64,000 nt of DNA from CAYMPH01 sp964529415 (GCA_964529415.1 CAZGWD010000008.1:138924-202923); one strand, 5' to 3'; counted from the stretch's first letter, positions 17,201-26,156 are shown. The notes: generated by a model from the letters alone, not told the origin. Numbers and translations are program-made.

Positions 17201-19510
17201 AAGTTCAATTCCTGTCTTGATATAATGTAAAGCAGATCTGTACGCAGATGACATCTTGGCTTTTATCCCTGCCTGAAGGTTCAGCTTTGCAAGTTCCAGG
17301 CGTTCATCTTCAGTGTACAGCAGATTCCTGCCTTCATTGAGCTGGTTTACGATATAAAGAATTTTTTCGTTGAGTTCATTTTTTTCAGTTTTCTGAAGCA
17401 AAAGTCTACCGATTCGCGTGTGCATCATGGATTTCTCCAGCTGCGGAATCAGTGAATATGCAGCTTCCTGAATGCGGTCATGATAAAATGTGTATTTCTG
17501 GCCCTGCGGTACAATTAAACCTTCATTGATGGCGCTTGATAAATAGGATAATGCATTGTCTATTGAAATATTCTGTATCATGGATAAAGTCACAAGGTCA
17601 AACCAGCTGCCGATGCAGGCTGCTATTTTCAATGAGTCGCGCGACTGCGCGGGCAGTCTTGAAATCTGATCTGCCATTAGTTCCACAACATTATCCGTAA
17701 CTCGCATTGCTGCAATTTTTTCAATACTCCATGACCATCCGACCCTGCTTCCTTTTTCTCTATGCAGCTGATCAACAGGGGCAAGGGTGATAATTTTTTC
17801 ATCATAGAGAGTTTTCAGGAACTGGTTTATGAAAAAAGGATTTCCGATTGTTTTTTTATGAATCAGCTCGGCAAGGAGCATCGTAATATCTTCATCGCTT
17901 CGTAAAAAATTTGATAAAAGCTGATTAACGGCTGTTGTATCAAGAGGTTCAAGTGAAATTATATTAAGTCCGATATTTTCTTTTCGAATCTCATCAATCA
18001 TAAGCATTAGAGGATGCGCTGCGAAAACATCATTGTCCCTGTATGAGCCTATGAAAAAAATGTACCGCAGCTCCTGATCGATCAAAATGTTTCTGATAAG
18101 CGCAAGGCTCGCGAGATCCGCCCATTGCAGATCATCAAGAAATATAACAAGCGGATGTTCCTCTCTTGCAAAAATGCGGACAAAATTATTAAAGACAAGT
18201 ATGAACCTGTTGTTGGATTCATCCGGTCCGAGAACCGGAACAGGGGGCTGTTTACCTATGATAAGTTCCATAGCAGGAATGATATCTGTTATGATCCTGC
18301 CGTTGGGGCCGAGGCATCCCATTAGCAGATTTTTCCATTCACTGATTCTTTCGCGGTTTTCTGTCAGAATCTGCTGTGCTAAGCCTGCGAAAGCCTGTAT
18401 CACCGCACTGTATGGAACATCCTTGCGGAACTGATCGTATTTTCCAGAAATGAGATAGCCCTTTCTGCCAGCCATTGGTTTGTTTATTTCATTTATGAGA
18501 GCGGATTTTCCTATGCCGGGATTTCCTTTGACAAGAGTAATTTCATTCTTCCCGTTCTGGCAAACCCGTTCAAATGCTTCCATTATCATCCGGATTTCAT
18601 TTTCCCGGCCGAAGAACTTCTGCGGTATATTGAAAGTTATGGATGTGTCGCTGCCTGCAAGATCGAAATTTTCTATGAACCCGGTTTTGATATATTGACT
18701 CAGACATTCATTCAAATCGGCCATAAGCCCAAAGGCATTCTGGTAGCGCTCTTCGGCATTTTTCAGAAGAAGTTTCATAATGATGTCTGATATGGTTTCA
18801 GGAATTGATTTATCGCGCAGGCACGGCGGCTCAGGTTTGCGCGCAATATGCGCGTAAATGACTTCCATCGGATCTTGAAATATGAAAGGCGCTTCGCCTG
18901 TCAGCATTTCATAAAAAGTCACGCCAAGCGAGTAGAGGTCGCTCCTGTAATCAACCGGCCGGTTCATGCGCCCTGTCTGTTCCGGGGACATATATATCAG
19001 GGTGCCTTCAATAACATTAGGATCGTAAATTTCCTCATTATCATGCGTTATTACGCTCGATATACCGAAGTCTGAAATTTTAATTAAGTTTTTTTCAAGA
19101 TTAATAAGGATATTTTGCGGTTTAATATCTTTATGAATGATATTTTTCATGTGGAGATTACCGAGCGTTGATGCCAGGCTGATCGCCATTTTTAAAAATG
19201 GAACTATTTCAAGATGCGCCGAGCGGATTAAACTTTTAAGCTGGATTCCGCTGAAATCCTCCAGCACCAGAGCTATCTCATCATCCAGATCAATGCAGTC
19301 ATAAACTTTTATGACGCCTTCATCATCAATGCTCCTGATTATATCGTATTCCTGGCGGAACCGTGCTATATCTATTTGAGAAGATCTGTTTTTCTTCAGT
19401 TTTTTTATTACATATGCAGTTTCATCATCATCTCTTCGTGCTCTATAGACAATCGATGAAGCAGTTTCATTCAGGATTTCTAAAATTGAATAATTTTTAA
19501 TTTTTTTCAA
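14243..19510 (-). CDS. Giant Ser/Thr kinase - AAA ATPase - GAF - PP2C (SpoIIE) fusion protein
   Basis: A 1755-residue soluble signalling protein. Domains in order: protein kinase (about 1-275, catalytic loop HKDIKPQNIL, DFGIS, and an activation segment ending TLIYMSPEQ); AAA/ORC-like ATPase (about 300-640, FGRENE, Walker A GNPGIGKS, and LVIFLDDLQWAD as Walker B); a long helical repeat region (about 640-1330); GAF (about 1345-1500); coiled-coil (about 1505-1535, EIEMAKNIQQSLLPSS); PP2C/SpoIIE phosphatase (about 1540-1755, GVGGDF, CDVSGHG, DDVTMLV). The start is TTG at 19510 behind an AAGGTG site. Kinase and phosphatase in one chain suggests opposing activities on a shared target. It belongs to the large multi-domain kinase/AAA/GAF family whose members usually end in a histidine kinase or cyclase. 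Confidence 0.92.
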   Translation of the reverse strand: MKKIKNYSILEILNETASSIVYRARRDDDETAYVIKKLKKNRSSQIDIARFRQEYDIIRSIDDEGVIKVYDCIDLDDEIALVLEDFSGIQLKSLIRSAHLEIVPFLKMAISLASTLGNLHMKNIIHKDIKPQNILINLEKNLIKISDFGISSVITHDNEEIYDPNVIEGTLIYMSPEQTGRMNRPVDYRSDLYSLGVTFYEMLTGEAPFIFQDPMEVIYAHIARKPEPPCLRDKSIPETISDIIMKLLLKNAEERYQNAFGLMADLNECLSQYIKTGFIENFDLAGSDTSITFNIPQKFFGRENEIRMIMEAFERVCQNGKNEITLVKGNPGIGKSALINEINKPMAGRKGYLISGKYDQFRKDVPYSAVIQAFAGLAQQILTENRERISEWKNLLMGCLGPNGRIITDIIPAMELIIGKQPPVPVLGPDESNNRFILVFNNFVRIFAREEHPLVIFLDDLQWADLASLALIRNILIDQELRYIFFIGSYRDNDVFAAHPLMLMIDEIRKENIGLNIISLEPLDTTAVNQLLSNFLRSDEDITMLLAELIHKKTIGNPFFINQFLKTLYDEKIITLAPVDQLHREKGSRVGWSWSIEKIAAMRVTDNVVELMADQISRLPAQSRDSLKIAACIGSWFDLVTLSMIQNISIDNALSYLSSAINEGLIVPQGQKYTFYHDRIQEAAYSLIPQLEKSMMHTRIGRLLLQKTEKNELNEKILYIVNQLNEGRNLLYTEDERLELAKLNLQAGIKAKMSSAYRSALHYIKTGIELINKPNHEDGGAIKNDENYCWKKWYDFSLSLYSEAAEAAYLCTEFSELNIYADAVLANSKDIFDKARIYESLIHKFIAQNKLLDAISVGMDSLKFFNIKFPDKPKTIHLLASLIKIRFSLIGRSTNEIYNQPVIKASKILLALRLLNGISSSVYWGKPELFPLTVFKFVNLSLKYGNNPYSPYAYAGYGLILCSIGNIEDGYAFGRMSQRLLDKLDVQDQKARTGLTFNVFIRHWKEHVNKTLSGCLEGYKAALETGDLEFAFHHSMSYCAYGYLIGKEISNHRRETESYINLAASLKQNSQLHILCMYNQIMINLQSENDPYNLKGPIYDEEEMLQKHIAAADQTAISAYYLNKSILYYLFNEYENALSYTNICEKNLSSMVGQLGTALFYFYDSLICIALCDSASGREKARFMKKARKNLKKLKKWAMHAPMNHQHKADLVLAEIARIKGDYLQAEIQYDLSIYGAHENEYTNEEALACERAAFFYMDRGLSKIAATYMTDALRCYTKWGALAKVNQLEEKYPDFIQESFSVRRIMNDADSTLSSGSTTNSLDITTVIKASQVLASEIHLDRLLKKMLGFAMENAGAGRGMMIMEKDGKFFVEAEGTAGGKIKVLQSVLIEDCAPSENSGVSDCKIPYSIINYIIRTSQNLVLDDASLNGAFTTDPYIMKNKIRSLLCAPITEKGKIAGILYLENNLSSGAFTPERVELLAVLSAQAAISLENARLISVETEKAAMDREIEMAKNIQQSLLPSSVPDIKNAHIAFKYAPMMGVGGDFVNIKYLPDAEKLGLFICDVSGHGVPAAMTASIISAALDFYWEDFIDDPSIIFTKMQNFLTGKLGGNFFTACLCTIDLKNGMLTVSSAGHPKLILLRKNGNAGMSTGSGRLITDFISSNSINEIITLAKGDRILLYTDGITEASNSDREMLGTNDKHYCSLIKELSDISNSPEALCDMIYRTVIDFTKSVNLQDDVTMLVCDFGDKEI

Positions 19511-19608
19511 GATTGCACCTTAATAGCACAATTCATGATCTTTTTGCATGAAATGTCAAGACAAAGATTTTAATTCATTACTATAGAATTCAGTTTATAT
19601 TATTACAG

Positions 19609-20697
19609 TTATTTTAAAGTAAATTCAAAAAACACCGGATAATGATCGGACCCGGTTCCGGCATCTCTGATTACATCTGATTTAACCGGAATAATTTTTT
19701 CATTATAAAAAATATGGTCTATTGAGACATATGGCTTCTCGGATGAATAGGTAAAGTATAGTTTTTCATTTTTTTTATAACGGGCTTCCGGAATTGACAT
19801 CTTAAGAGATTTCTCTGCAAGAACAATGCTGATTGTTTTATCATTGGTGTAATCTTCAGCCGGCTCGCCTTCTGGAAAATTTTTCAGTTTTGATGAATAA
19901 GAAGGAATGCTGTTGAAATCTCCAATAATAATTACAGGCTTGTCTGATATTTGTCTGTAAAGTGCAACGAGAATGCGCGCGTGTTCCTCGCGGGTTTTAA
20001 CATCCCATGCCTCGAGGTGCACATTGATTACAACAATCTCGCGTCCATTGATTGAAATGACGGTCTCCTGTAAAAGCCTTTCAAGATAAAATGCATTGTA
20101 AAAAAATGAGTTGGATGCCGGTTCAGGAAGTGTATGACGTTTCTGGCTTATTATAGTATAACCAGACAATACGGCCTGGCCTGAGTTCACGCGTCCGTAA
20201 TGAACTGATGGCGGCCAGTATGGAAATGGAAGATATCGCTTATTCCAGTTCGGCAGATATGCAGCATGATCCAGGCCGAGATTTCCTGAAATAATTTCCG
20301 CCTGATTTAAATTGTAGCTTCTTTCTGATTCATAATCGATCTCCTGCAGTGTGACAATGTCAGGATTTACTTTATTGAGCGCGCTGCATATAAGGGCAAG
20401 ATTTTTATCATAGAAATCCTTCCCTGGTTTTAATGCGAGATTATTTGCCATGCCTGAAGCATACCCCATGTTATATGTGATAATTTTAAAACTTTGTCCG
20501 GATTTCTTTTTTTCGTTCTGCAGAGGGATTTTCCAAATGCGGCCTGTTTTGTATTCTTCCTTATTTAAAGTTTTAGATGATGCCCAGAAGAAGAATATAA
20601 CAAATGCAGCAATAATAGCAGATGTAACAGATGGAATTATAATAAGTGTTTTTTTTACACTGGCCAAATTGCTGAAGAATGAAACTGAATTTTTCAT
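19609..20697 (-). CDS. Membrane-anchored endonuclease/exonuclease/phosphatase (EEP) family protein
   Basis: A 362-residue protein with one N-terminal membrane helix (about residues 15-38) and an EEP domain exposed outside the cytoplasm (about 70-360). Typical motifs are present: ITYNMGYA, LQEIDYE (metal-binding Glu), VINVHLEAWD, IIGDFNSIP (catalytic GDFN) and SDHYPVFFEF (catalytic His). The family includes DNases, inositol phosphatases and sphingomyelinases; the substrate here is not resolved. A promoter-like TTGACA lies upstream within a motif (20764-20790) that recurs before the gene at 22330-23004. Confidence 0.88.
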   Translation of the reverse strand: MKNSVSFFSNLASVKKTLIIIPSVTSAIIAAFVIFFFWASSKTLNKEEYKTGRIWKIPLQNEKKKSGQSFKIITYNMGYASGMANNLALKPGKDFYDKNLALICSALNKVNPDIVTLQEIDYESERSYNLNQAEIISGNLGLDHAAYLPNWNKRYLPFPYWPPSVHYGRVNSGQAVLSGYTIISQKRHTLPEPASNSFFYNAFYLERLLQETVISINGREIVVINVHLEAWDVKTREEHARILVALYRQISDKPVIIIGDFNSIPSYSSKLKNFPEGEPAEDYTNDKTISIVLAEKSLKMSIPEARYKKNEKLYFTYSSEKPYVSIDHIFYNEKIIPVKSDVIRDAGTGSDHYPVFFEFTLK

Positions 20698-21030
20698 AAT
20701 TATAACCCGGTTATAAATAAGTTTTTTACTGCATGGGATATATTATTTTTTTTTGAATATTGTTTGTCAAGGATTATAGTTGATTTGACAGGCATTGTTT
20801 GAAAGCAGAGAATTTTTATTCAGCATTATTTCCGGCTTATTTGCTTTAATACTACACCTGCTTTGAAATGCGCTCCGTCATTGTTATTTATCAAAAAAAA
20901 TAATTCTTGTAATAATTAATATCCCGTGTATTATGATCATTCTGGTAGTAATTCGGTATCCTGCTTGTCTGAATTTATAATTGGTATATTGAATTTAATA
21001 TTTGTTAAAAAAGTATAATGGAATAATATT
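20698..21030. other. AT-rich divergent intergenic region
   Basis: A 333-bp gap between the divergent EEP gene and the histidine kinase gene. Apart from the motif at 20764-20790, I see no ORF, RNA gene or strong hairpin. A clear promoter for the plus-strand kinase gene was not found. Confidence 0.6.
20764..20790 (-). promoter_or_regulatory. Shared TGTCAA...TTGACA motif, copy 1
   Basis: The block TGTCAAG-GATTATAG-TTGATTTGACA has inverted TGTCAA/TTGACA ends and recurs with two changes at 23084-23110. Both copies lie about 65-80 bp upstream of minus-strand genes. Read on the minus strand it ends in a consensus -35 TTGACA (20765-20770), followed after 18 bases by ATAATA, so it may be the EEP gene promoter with an upstream element. 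Confidence 0.5.
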
Positions 21031-22326
21031 ATGGAAAAAGAATCCCTGATTTTTTTTAATGAAAATGAACTTCAGCCTGAAAACAAATTTTCTATTGAAG
21101 AAAAATCTATTCTTGATCATATAAATCAGAAGGTTGCAGGAAGCAGATCACTTGATGAAATACTTGATTTTATATTTGAAGAGATAAAAAAAATTATTCC
21201 ATGCGACAGGCTCGATGTAGCTTTCATTGAAGAAGACAACCAGAGGATGGTAATCCAGTTTGTCAAGTCAGACTACGAGCCTGTTTATCTCAAAAAAGGT
21301 TTTGCTTCCGATATAATCGGCGGTTCCATACAGAAGGTTTTTCTTTCAGGAATGCCATGCGTAATCAGCGACATGGAGCTTCATGCTCAAAATAATCCAT
21401 TGAGCGAGTCTGCGCGAATGCTTGTTAAAGAGGGGGTCGGTTCTTCAATGGTATGTCCTCTTAAATCAGAGGACAGGTATATTGGCATGTTCATGTGCCG
21501 TTCGCGCAATATCGATGCTTACGGTATCCACCAGGTCAGTCTTCAGATGGCTTATGCATACAGGCTTGGCCAGGCAATTGAAAAAACATACCGCATTGAA
21601 CAGCTTTCCTCTGCAGTCTCATCATATATGGAGATGCTTGGCTTTGTAAGCCATGAGCTTAAGAATCCTCTATCGTCAATTATTATGACAGCAACGACTT
21701 TATCCAGAGGGTATTTCGGTGAAATTGGAGAAAGGCAGAAGAATGCTGTTGATAAAATTGTAAAAAAAGCGGAATATCTTTTAAGTCTTACTGCCGAGTA
21801 TCTCAGTCTTGCGGCAATTGAAACAGGAGAGTTTACAGTAAGGCCAAAGGAAATTGATTTTTACAGGAATGTTGTAGCGCATTCCCTTGAGATTGTTGCA
21901 GTCATGCTTCTGGAAAAGCAGATAAAATTTATTGAACAGGTTGATCAGTCTCTCCTGCCGGTAATTTGCGATTCAGAACTTATGAAGATAGTTTTGACAA
22001 ATCTACTCAGCAATGCTGTTAAATACAGCACCCAGGGAGCTGAGATAAGATTAAGTATAAGCGAAAATGCAGGGAGGATCAAGGTGTCGGTCCGGAATGA
22101 GGGCCCGGGATTTCCTGAAAGCGAGAAGATGAGGCTTTTTAAAAGGTTTTCGAAACTGCAGACGCCTGAGCTTGCTGACATAAAAGGCCATGGTGTTGGC
22201 CTGTACGTTACATGGAAGATAATTCAGCTGCACGGCGGCCACATTAGAGCTGAATCAGAATATGGCAAATGGGCGGAATTTACATTTGAAATCCCTCGCC
22301 TGATGGATCAATGCATCATCAGTTGA
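21031..22326 (+). CDS. Soluble sensor histidine kinase with GAF domain
   Basis: A 431-residue protein with no membrane segment. Residues about 25-195 form a GAF sensor domain (VGSSMVCPLKSEDRYIGMF). About 205-275 form HisKA with the phospho-accepting His in GFVSHELKNPLS. About 305-425 form HATPase_c, with N box NLLSNAVKYS, G1 box NEGPGFPES and GHGVGLYVTWK. It should autophosphorylate in response to a cytosolic ligand. No response regulator gene is adjacent, so it is an orphan kinase. Its stop almost touches that of the convergent gene at 22330. Confidence 0.93.
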   Translation: MEKESLIFFNENELQPENKFSIEEKSILDHINQKVAGSRSLDEILDFIFEEIKKIIPCDRLDVAFIEEDNQRMVIQFVKSDYEPVYLKKGFASDIIGGSIQKVFLSGMPCVISDMELHAQNNPLSESARMLVKEGVGSSMVCPLKSEDRYIGMFMCRSRNIDAYGIHQVSLQMAYAYRLGQAIEKTYRIEQLSSAVSSYMEMLGFVSHELKNPLSSIIMTATTLSRGYFGEIGERQKNAVDKIVKKAEYLLSLTAEYLSLAAIETGEFTVRPKEIDFYRNVVAHSLEIVAVMLLEKQIKFIEQVDQSLLPVICDSELMKIVLTNLLSNAVKYSTQGAEIRLSISENAGRIKVSVRNEGPGFPESEKMRLFKRFSKLQTPELADIKGHGVGLYVTWKIIQLHGGHIRAESEYGKWAEFTFEIPRLMDQCIIS

Positions 22327-22329
22327 TAA

Positions 22330-23004
22330 TTATTGATTTTTTCCCGGAGAAATATTTCCAGTTTCTTTCGGCATCTCAGCCTTTTTTTTAGACTGTTCCT
22401 CCATGTATTGCCTGAAGCCCTCTTTGCTGATTCTTACTTCAGCTAATAGATCTATGATAATCTGATTGGATTCAATTTTTGCTTTATCCATAAAAATCTG
22501 CTGCTTTATTTTTCCTATGACTGCATCATCAATGGCAACACCTTTGAAATAATCCTTGTTTTCCTTGTAGAACTTGTCAATTTCCTGATCAGTAACAGTA
22601 ATTTTTCCTTTAATCTTCTGAGCCATATAATATTGAGAGACTGCCTGAAGTTTTGAAATTTCCAGAATTGTTTTCAGTTCATCTCTGTTTATGGATTTAT
22701 CATTCATCGCTTTTTTATAAATGACTTTTTGAGCAATAAGCTGGTCAAGGTAGCTTTTCTTGACTACCATGTGCTGAACTTGAGGATTCAGGCTTGATGG
22801 AGCTTCTGCAATTTTATCTATTTCATCTTTTTCAAGATTCAGCATGATTCTGTTTTGGGTGTAATACATTTTATTGAATTCATCGATTGAAATAACATCG
22901 TCTTCTATCTTTGCCGCCCATTTCTCAGGCTTAGGCTTGCTGTATGAAACTGCTGCTGTTAATATTACTGATAAAATGATCGCTGCATAAATATTTTTTT
23001 TCAT
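22330..23004 (-). CDS. Secreted SurA-N-like protein without PPIase domain
   Basis: A 224-residue protein with a signal peptide (about residues 1-22). The body (EKWAAKIEDDVISIDEFNKMY, then LDQLIAQKVIYKKAMNDKS and ITVTDQEIDKFYKENKDYF) is like the N-terminal chaperone domain of SurA/PrsA-type foldases. The parvulin peptidyl-prolyl isomerase domain that normally follows is absent; a charged, proline-containing tail ends the protein. It may be a periplasmic chaperone. Family assignment is by pattern, not certain. It converges on the histidine kinase gene. Confidence 0.7.
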   Translation of the reverse strand: MKKNIYAAIILSVILTAAVSYSKPKPEKWAAKIEDDVISIDEFNKMYYTQNRIMLNLEKDEIDKIAEAPSSLNPQVQHMVVKKSYLDQLIAQKVIYKKAMNDKSINRDELKTILEISKLQAVSQYYMAQKIKGKITVTDQEIDKFYKENKDYFKGVAIDDAVIGKIKQQIFMDKAKIESNQIIIDLLAEVRISKEGFRQYMEEQSKKKAEMPKETGNISPGKNQ

Positions 23005-23083
23005 GAGCTGTGCATCCTTTACAAAATTTTTTACTGAACGATAGTTTTTTAAATTTTATAAACATTTTCTATTGGTATACGGC

Positions 23084-23110
23084 TTGTCAAGAATTATAGT
23101 TGATTTAACA
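23084..23110 (-). promoter_or_regulatory. Shared TGTCAA...TTAACA motif, copy 2
   Basis: Near-identical to the block at 20764-20790 (differences at two positions) and about 80 bp upstream of the secreted-protein gene. Here no good -10 follows the minus-strand TTGACA, so the block itself may be the conserved regulatory element. Confidence 0.45.
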
Positions 23111-23160
23111 ATCAGGACGCTTCAGAATGTCTCCTGCCTTATAAATTAAGGAGGCATGGG

Positions 23161-23412
23161 ATGAGCACTTTGCAAATGCCTAAATTTCAAGCTATTGCGC
23201 GAGATTTAAAAATACTGGATGATGAATTGGAAATAATTTTAGAGGATGGAAGAATTATAAAAATTCCTTTAATATATTTTCCTAAACTTCAGAATGCGAC
23301 TCGGATACAACTTAATAACTGGGAATTAATTTGTCGCGGTACCGGAATACATTGGGAGGATATTAATGAGGATGTTTCTATCGCAAGTTTATTAGGCTTG
23401 GAAAGTGATTGA
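23161..23412 (+). CDS. DUF2442 domain protein
   Basis: A small 83-residue protein (LDDELEIILEDGRIIKIPL, then WELICRGTGIHWEDINEDVS and a C-terminal SLLGL) that matches the DUF2442 pattern in length and in the ending IHWxxxDEDIS-like motif. Function is unknown; family members often sit beside DUF4160 proteins in toxin-antitoxin-like pairs, but no such partner is here. A perfect AAGGAGG site precedes the ATG. Its stop TGA overlaps a possible TTG start of the next gene. Confidence 0.8.
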   Translation: MSTLQMPKFQAIARDLKILDDELEIILEDGRIIKIPLIYFPKLQNATRIQLNNWELICRGTGIHWEDINEDVSIASLLGLESD

Positions 23413-23441
23413 ATATAAATTTATATAAAAAGAAAAAATTG

Positions 23442-24821
23442 ATGAAAGAAAAACCAGTAATTGTAATCGGAGCAGGCTGTGCAGGCCTGTCTGCAGCATA
23501 CACTCTCCGAAAGCAGGGGATTGACGTAATTTGCCTCGAAGCAAAAAATGCTCCAGGAGGCAGATGCCGTACTGTAACTGAAGACGGCTATACATTCAGC
23601 ATCGGGGCCGGAAGTACTGAACCCCAATGGGAAACTACCTTTGCATACCTTGATGAACTCGGGCTAAGGGACCGCATTTTTTCTATACAGAAACAGAGAT
23701 ACGGTTTTAAGAGAAAAGGAAAAATCCGTACTGTATTCCTCGGAGGTTCTCTTCTTGATATGCTGAAGGCATCACGCGAAAATATCCGTTTTCTGCTTTT
23801 TGGCATGCCGTGGGGAACTCTTACGCAGGCTCTCGGAGTTTTCAAAGCATTGAAGAAATATATGAATCTGGTTAACACGAAAAATCACGACTTCACAGCT
23901 TTATCCGATATTTCCGGAACAAGCACTGCAGAATTCGTACTCAAACATGGCGGAAGAAAAGCACTTGACTGGATTTTCCATCCTTTCACTGCAACAATGA
24001 TACTTGCACGTCCGAGTGATGTATCAGTTGCTCATCCGATTTCACTTTTTTCATTGATGAAAGGCATGTGCAGTATGGAAGGCGGTATGGGTTCTATAAC
24101 TGCAGCTCTATATGAAAAAGTAAAGGATTCCGTGCGGCTTTCCACTCAGGTAAATTCCGTTGTTATTGAAGATGGTAAAGTGATAGGCGTTGAAACTGAA
24201 AATGGATTTATTGAGTCGGATTTTGTTGTTTGTGCTGTTGATGCTGTTCAGGCCAGGAAGATTATTCCTGATCTGCCGGATGCAATGCGGGAAGCGCTTG
24301 AGACCTGCAAATACAGCTCATCATATTACTATCAGTTCGGCCTTGAAAAACATTTTCTTCCGGATGATACAGACTTCTATGTTCAGATGATTCCAGCCTG
24401 CGAGGATACTGTTCTTGCGTGGACAGCCAAGGGGAGCAGACCTGGCGAGAAGCCTGTAATGATTGCAGCAACGCGCGGATGGATGGACGATAAGCTATCG
24501 GAAATGCCTGAAAATGAGAGGCGGCGTCTTGTGATTACTGAATTGCAGAAACTCTTCCCTGAATTCCCGGACGAGCCGGTGCTTACAAAATTATTCCGCT
24601 GGGACAGGGCAGTCAATATGGAATCGCCTGGACAATTTAAGGCAATACAAAATCTTCTGAATAATCACATTAGCGATATTGAAGGACTTTACCTTGCAGG
24701 TGAATATCTTTTCCTCATAGCATCCACGGAAGGTGCTCTTTCCACAGGGAAAAAAGCAGCGGAAAAAATTATTGCAGATAAATCAGCTAAACCTGCTGAG
24801 GCTTTTTACAGCATGGTTTGA
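23442..24821 (+). CDS. FAD-dependent amine oxidase / protoporphyrinogen oxidase-like protein
   Basis: About 459 residues from the ATG at 23442. The N-terminal Rossmann motif VIVIGAGCAGLSAAY with the following Glu (CLEAKNAPGGRCRT) binds FAD; the C-terminal LYLAGEYLFLIASTEGALSTG is the second FAD contact of the amine-oxidase/phytoene-desaturase/protoporphyrinogen-oxidase superfamily. Substrate unknown; no haem or carotenoid genes are near. An in-frame TTG at 23409 overlaps the DUF2442 stop (TTGA) and could give 11 more residues through coupled translation. I prefer the ATG because the Rossmann fold then starts at the N-terminus, although it lacks a clear ribosome-binding site. Confidence 0.88.
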   Translation: MKEKPVIVIGAGCAGLSAAYTLRKQGIDVICLEAKNAPGGRCRTVTEDGYTFSIGAGSTEPQWETTFAYLDELGLRDRIFSIQKQRYGFKRKGKIRTVFLGGSLLDMLKASRENIRFLLFGMPWGTLTQALGVFKALKKYMNLVNTKNHDFTALSDISGTSTAEFVLKHGGRKALDWIFHPFTATMILARPSDVSVAHPISLFSLMKGMCSMEGGMGSITAALYEKVKDSVRLSTQVNSVVIEDGKVIGVETENGFIESDFVVCAVDAVQARKIIPDLPDAMREALETCKYSSSYYYQFGLEKHFLPDDTDFYVQMIPACEDTVLAWTAKGSRPGEKPVMIAATRGWMDDKLSEMPENERRRLVITELQKLFPEFPDEPVLTKLFRWDRAVNMESPGQFKAIQNLLNNHISDIEGLYLAGEYLFLIASTEGALSTGKKAAEKIIADKSAKPAEAFYSMV

Positions 24822-25088
24822 ATTTAAACCTGATTCCTGTGAATTTATGATAACATGCTGTGATGGTTTATTTAAAGCAGAAACAATTCCGGCCGGCAGT
24901 TTGGTATTGCACTGCATTCAGATTCAATAGAATTCTCCAGCTAACCAATTGCCTTATACAAATTTCAGCATGTATTGAATTCTTTATTTGAATTCACCGG
25001 ATATGTCAAGGATGGAGATGATAACAGATTAATTATTATAAAAAAGAAATAAATATCAAATCTCCAGGCTATTATCTGAATCCGGAAA

Positions 25089-25742
25089 TTATTTTATGCG
25101 TATTGCTTCCCAGAGCTGACTTGTGCCGTCTTTAATATAATATCCTTTAATGATTTTACCGTTTTCGCTGTAATCTCCTGAGTACTGCTGAACAAAATAA
25201 TTGTTGGCGCCTACGCGCTTCATCTCCTGCGGATTTGTTACTGAACGCGTAAAATTAATTTTTCCCTTGGAGAAATAAACATTTTTCAACGGTTCATAAA
25301 CCCCGTTTGCCCATTTCGGAAATTGAATAGACCCGTACAGCAGGCCGTCCTTTGAGCTTAGATAAAGATATCCGGGATGGCCTGTAACAATGACCTGGTA
25401 AACACCAAGGTATTTCCCGTGTATCTCTCCTTCTTTCTGAATCTCTTCATGTTTTGTGATGATTTCAATAAGTATATAATCCGTAATGTTTAATATAGCA
25501 GGGCTGTAATTTATCTCTTCGCTTTTTAAGGCAGCTCCTCTGGTCTGATATGCGCTGGAACCTTTAAGGCAGATAATTTTATTGCCTATTATAATTACTG
25601 ATTTAGCATAAAAAAACTGTGACTGGCTGCTGCTTATGATTGCTTGATAAGAAGAAGTGGAAGTCATCACAACAGGCAGCATGAGTAAAATAATAATGAC
25701 TGCAATAAGTGCTGAGCGTATAATTGTATTTTTGTTTATCAT
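25089..25742 (-). CDS. Hypothetical signal-anchored exported protein
   Basis: A 217-residue protein with one N-terminal hydrophobic helix (about residues 8-28) and an otherwise beta-rich, polar body. I do not recognise the family. It alternates short hydrophobic strands (SVIIIGNKIICLKG, YLGVYQVIVTGHPGYLYLS), which would suit an LptC/OstA-like or other periplasmic beta fold, but no motif proves this. It is flanked by non-coding DNA on both sides and divergent from the RND pump gene about 400 bp away. Confidence 0.6.
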   Translation of the reverse strand: MINKNTIIRSALIAVIIILLMLPVVMTSTSSYQAIISSSQSQFFYAKSVIIIGNKIICLKGSSAYQTRGAALKSEEINYSPAILNITDYILIEIITKHEEIQKEGEIHGKYLGVYQVIVTGHPGYLYLSSKDGLLYGSIQFPKWANGVYEPLKNVYFSKGKINFTRSVTNPQEMKRVGANNYFVQQYSGDYSENGKIIKGYYIKDGTSQLWEAIRIK

Positions 25743-26156
25743 GTTTTTATATCTCCTTGAAAAGACTTTTGAAAAAAATAATTCCGATAGCCTAATTAAT
25801 GTTTATAATACCAAATCCGTCAAATTGTTTATCATGTTTTTTTAAGTTATTATTGAGTGTTCTTTACTTTTAAATTTTATTGAAATTAAAAATTTATTCT
25901 TGCGTTTATTTCTTATATAAAATTTATACAGCAAAATGTTTAAAAAATAAGATTAATATTAATATAATAAGATTGGCTCATCCATAATTGTCCTCCTTTC
26001 CCGCTTCGACTGGGTTCAGTGCATCGCCCAGAGGGAGCGAGTGCATGGAAATAAAATTCTCTGCATGCCCCCTTCGGGGGACAGGGGGTATTAACTAAAG
26101 AGATATAAAACATATACCAATGATAAAATATAATTTAAAAAACAAGGTCTAATAAT
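25743..26156. other. Intergenic region with two REP-like hairpins
   Basis: A 414-bp gap without a gene. An imperfect stem CGCTTCGACTGGG / CCCAGAGGGAGCG lies at about 26003-26040. A C/G-rich unit CCCCCTTCGGGGGACAGGGGGTA-like follows at 26068-26090. The rest is very AT-rich. No clear promoter for the RND gene is visible. Confidence 0.55.
26068..26090. repeat. C/G-rich palindromic repeat (CCCCC...GGGGGTA family)
   Basis: CCCCCTT-CGGGGG-ACA-GGGGGTA can fold two ways. It closely matches the element at 50383-50407 and more loosely those at 2895 and about 5899-5944. It lies about 65 bp before the RND pump start. Confidence 0.55.

Noticed and set aside
23161..24821. DUF2442 gene as half of a toxin-antitoxin pair
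   Set aside because: The next gene is a full FAD oxidoreductase and no DUF4160 or other small partner is present.
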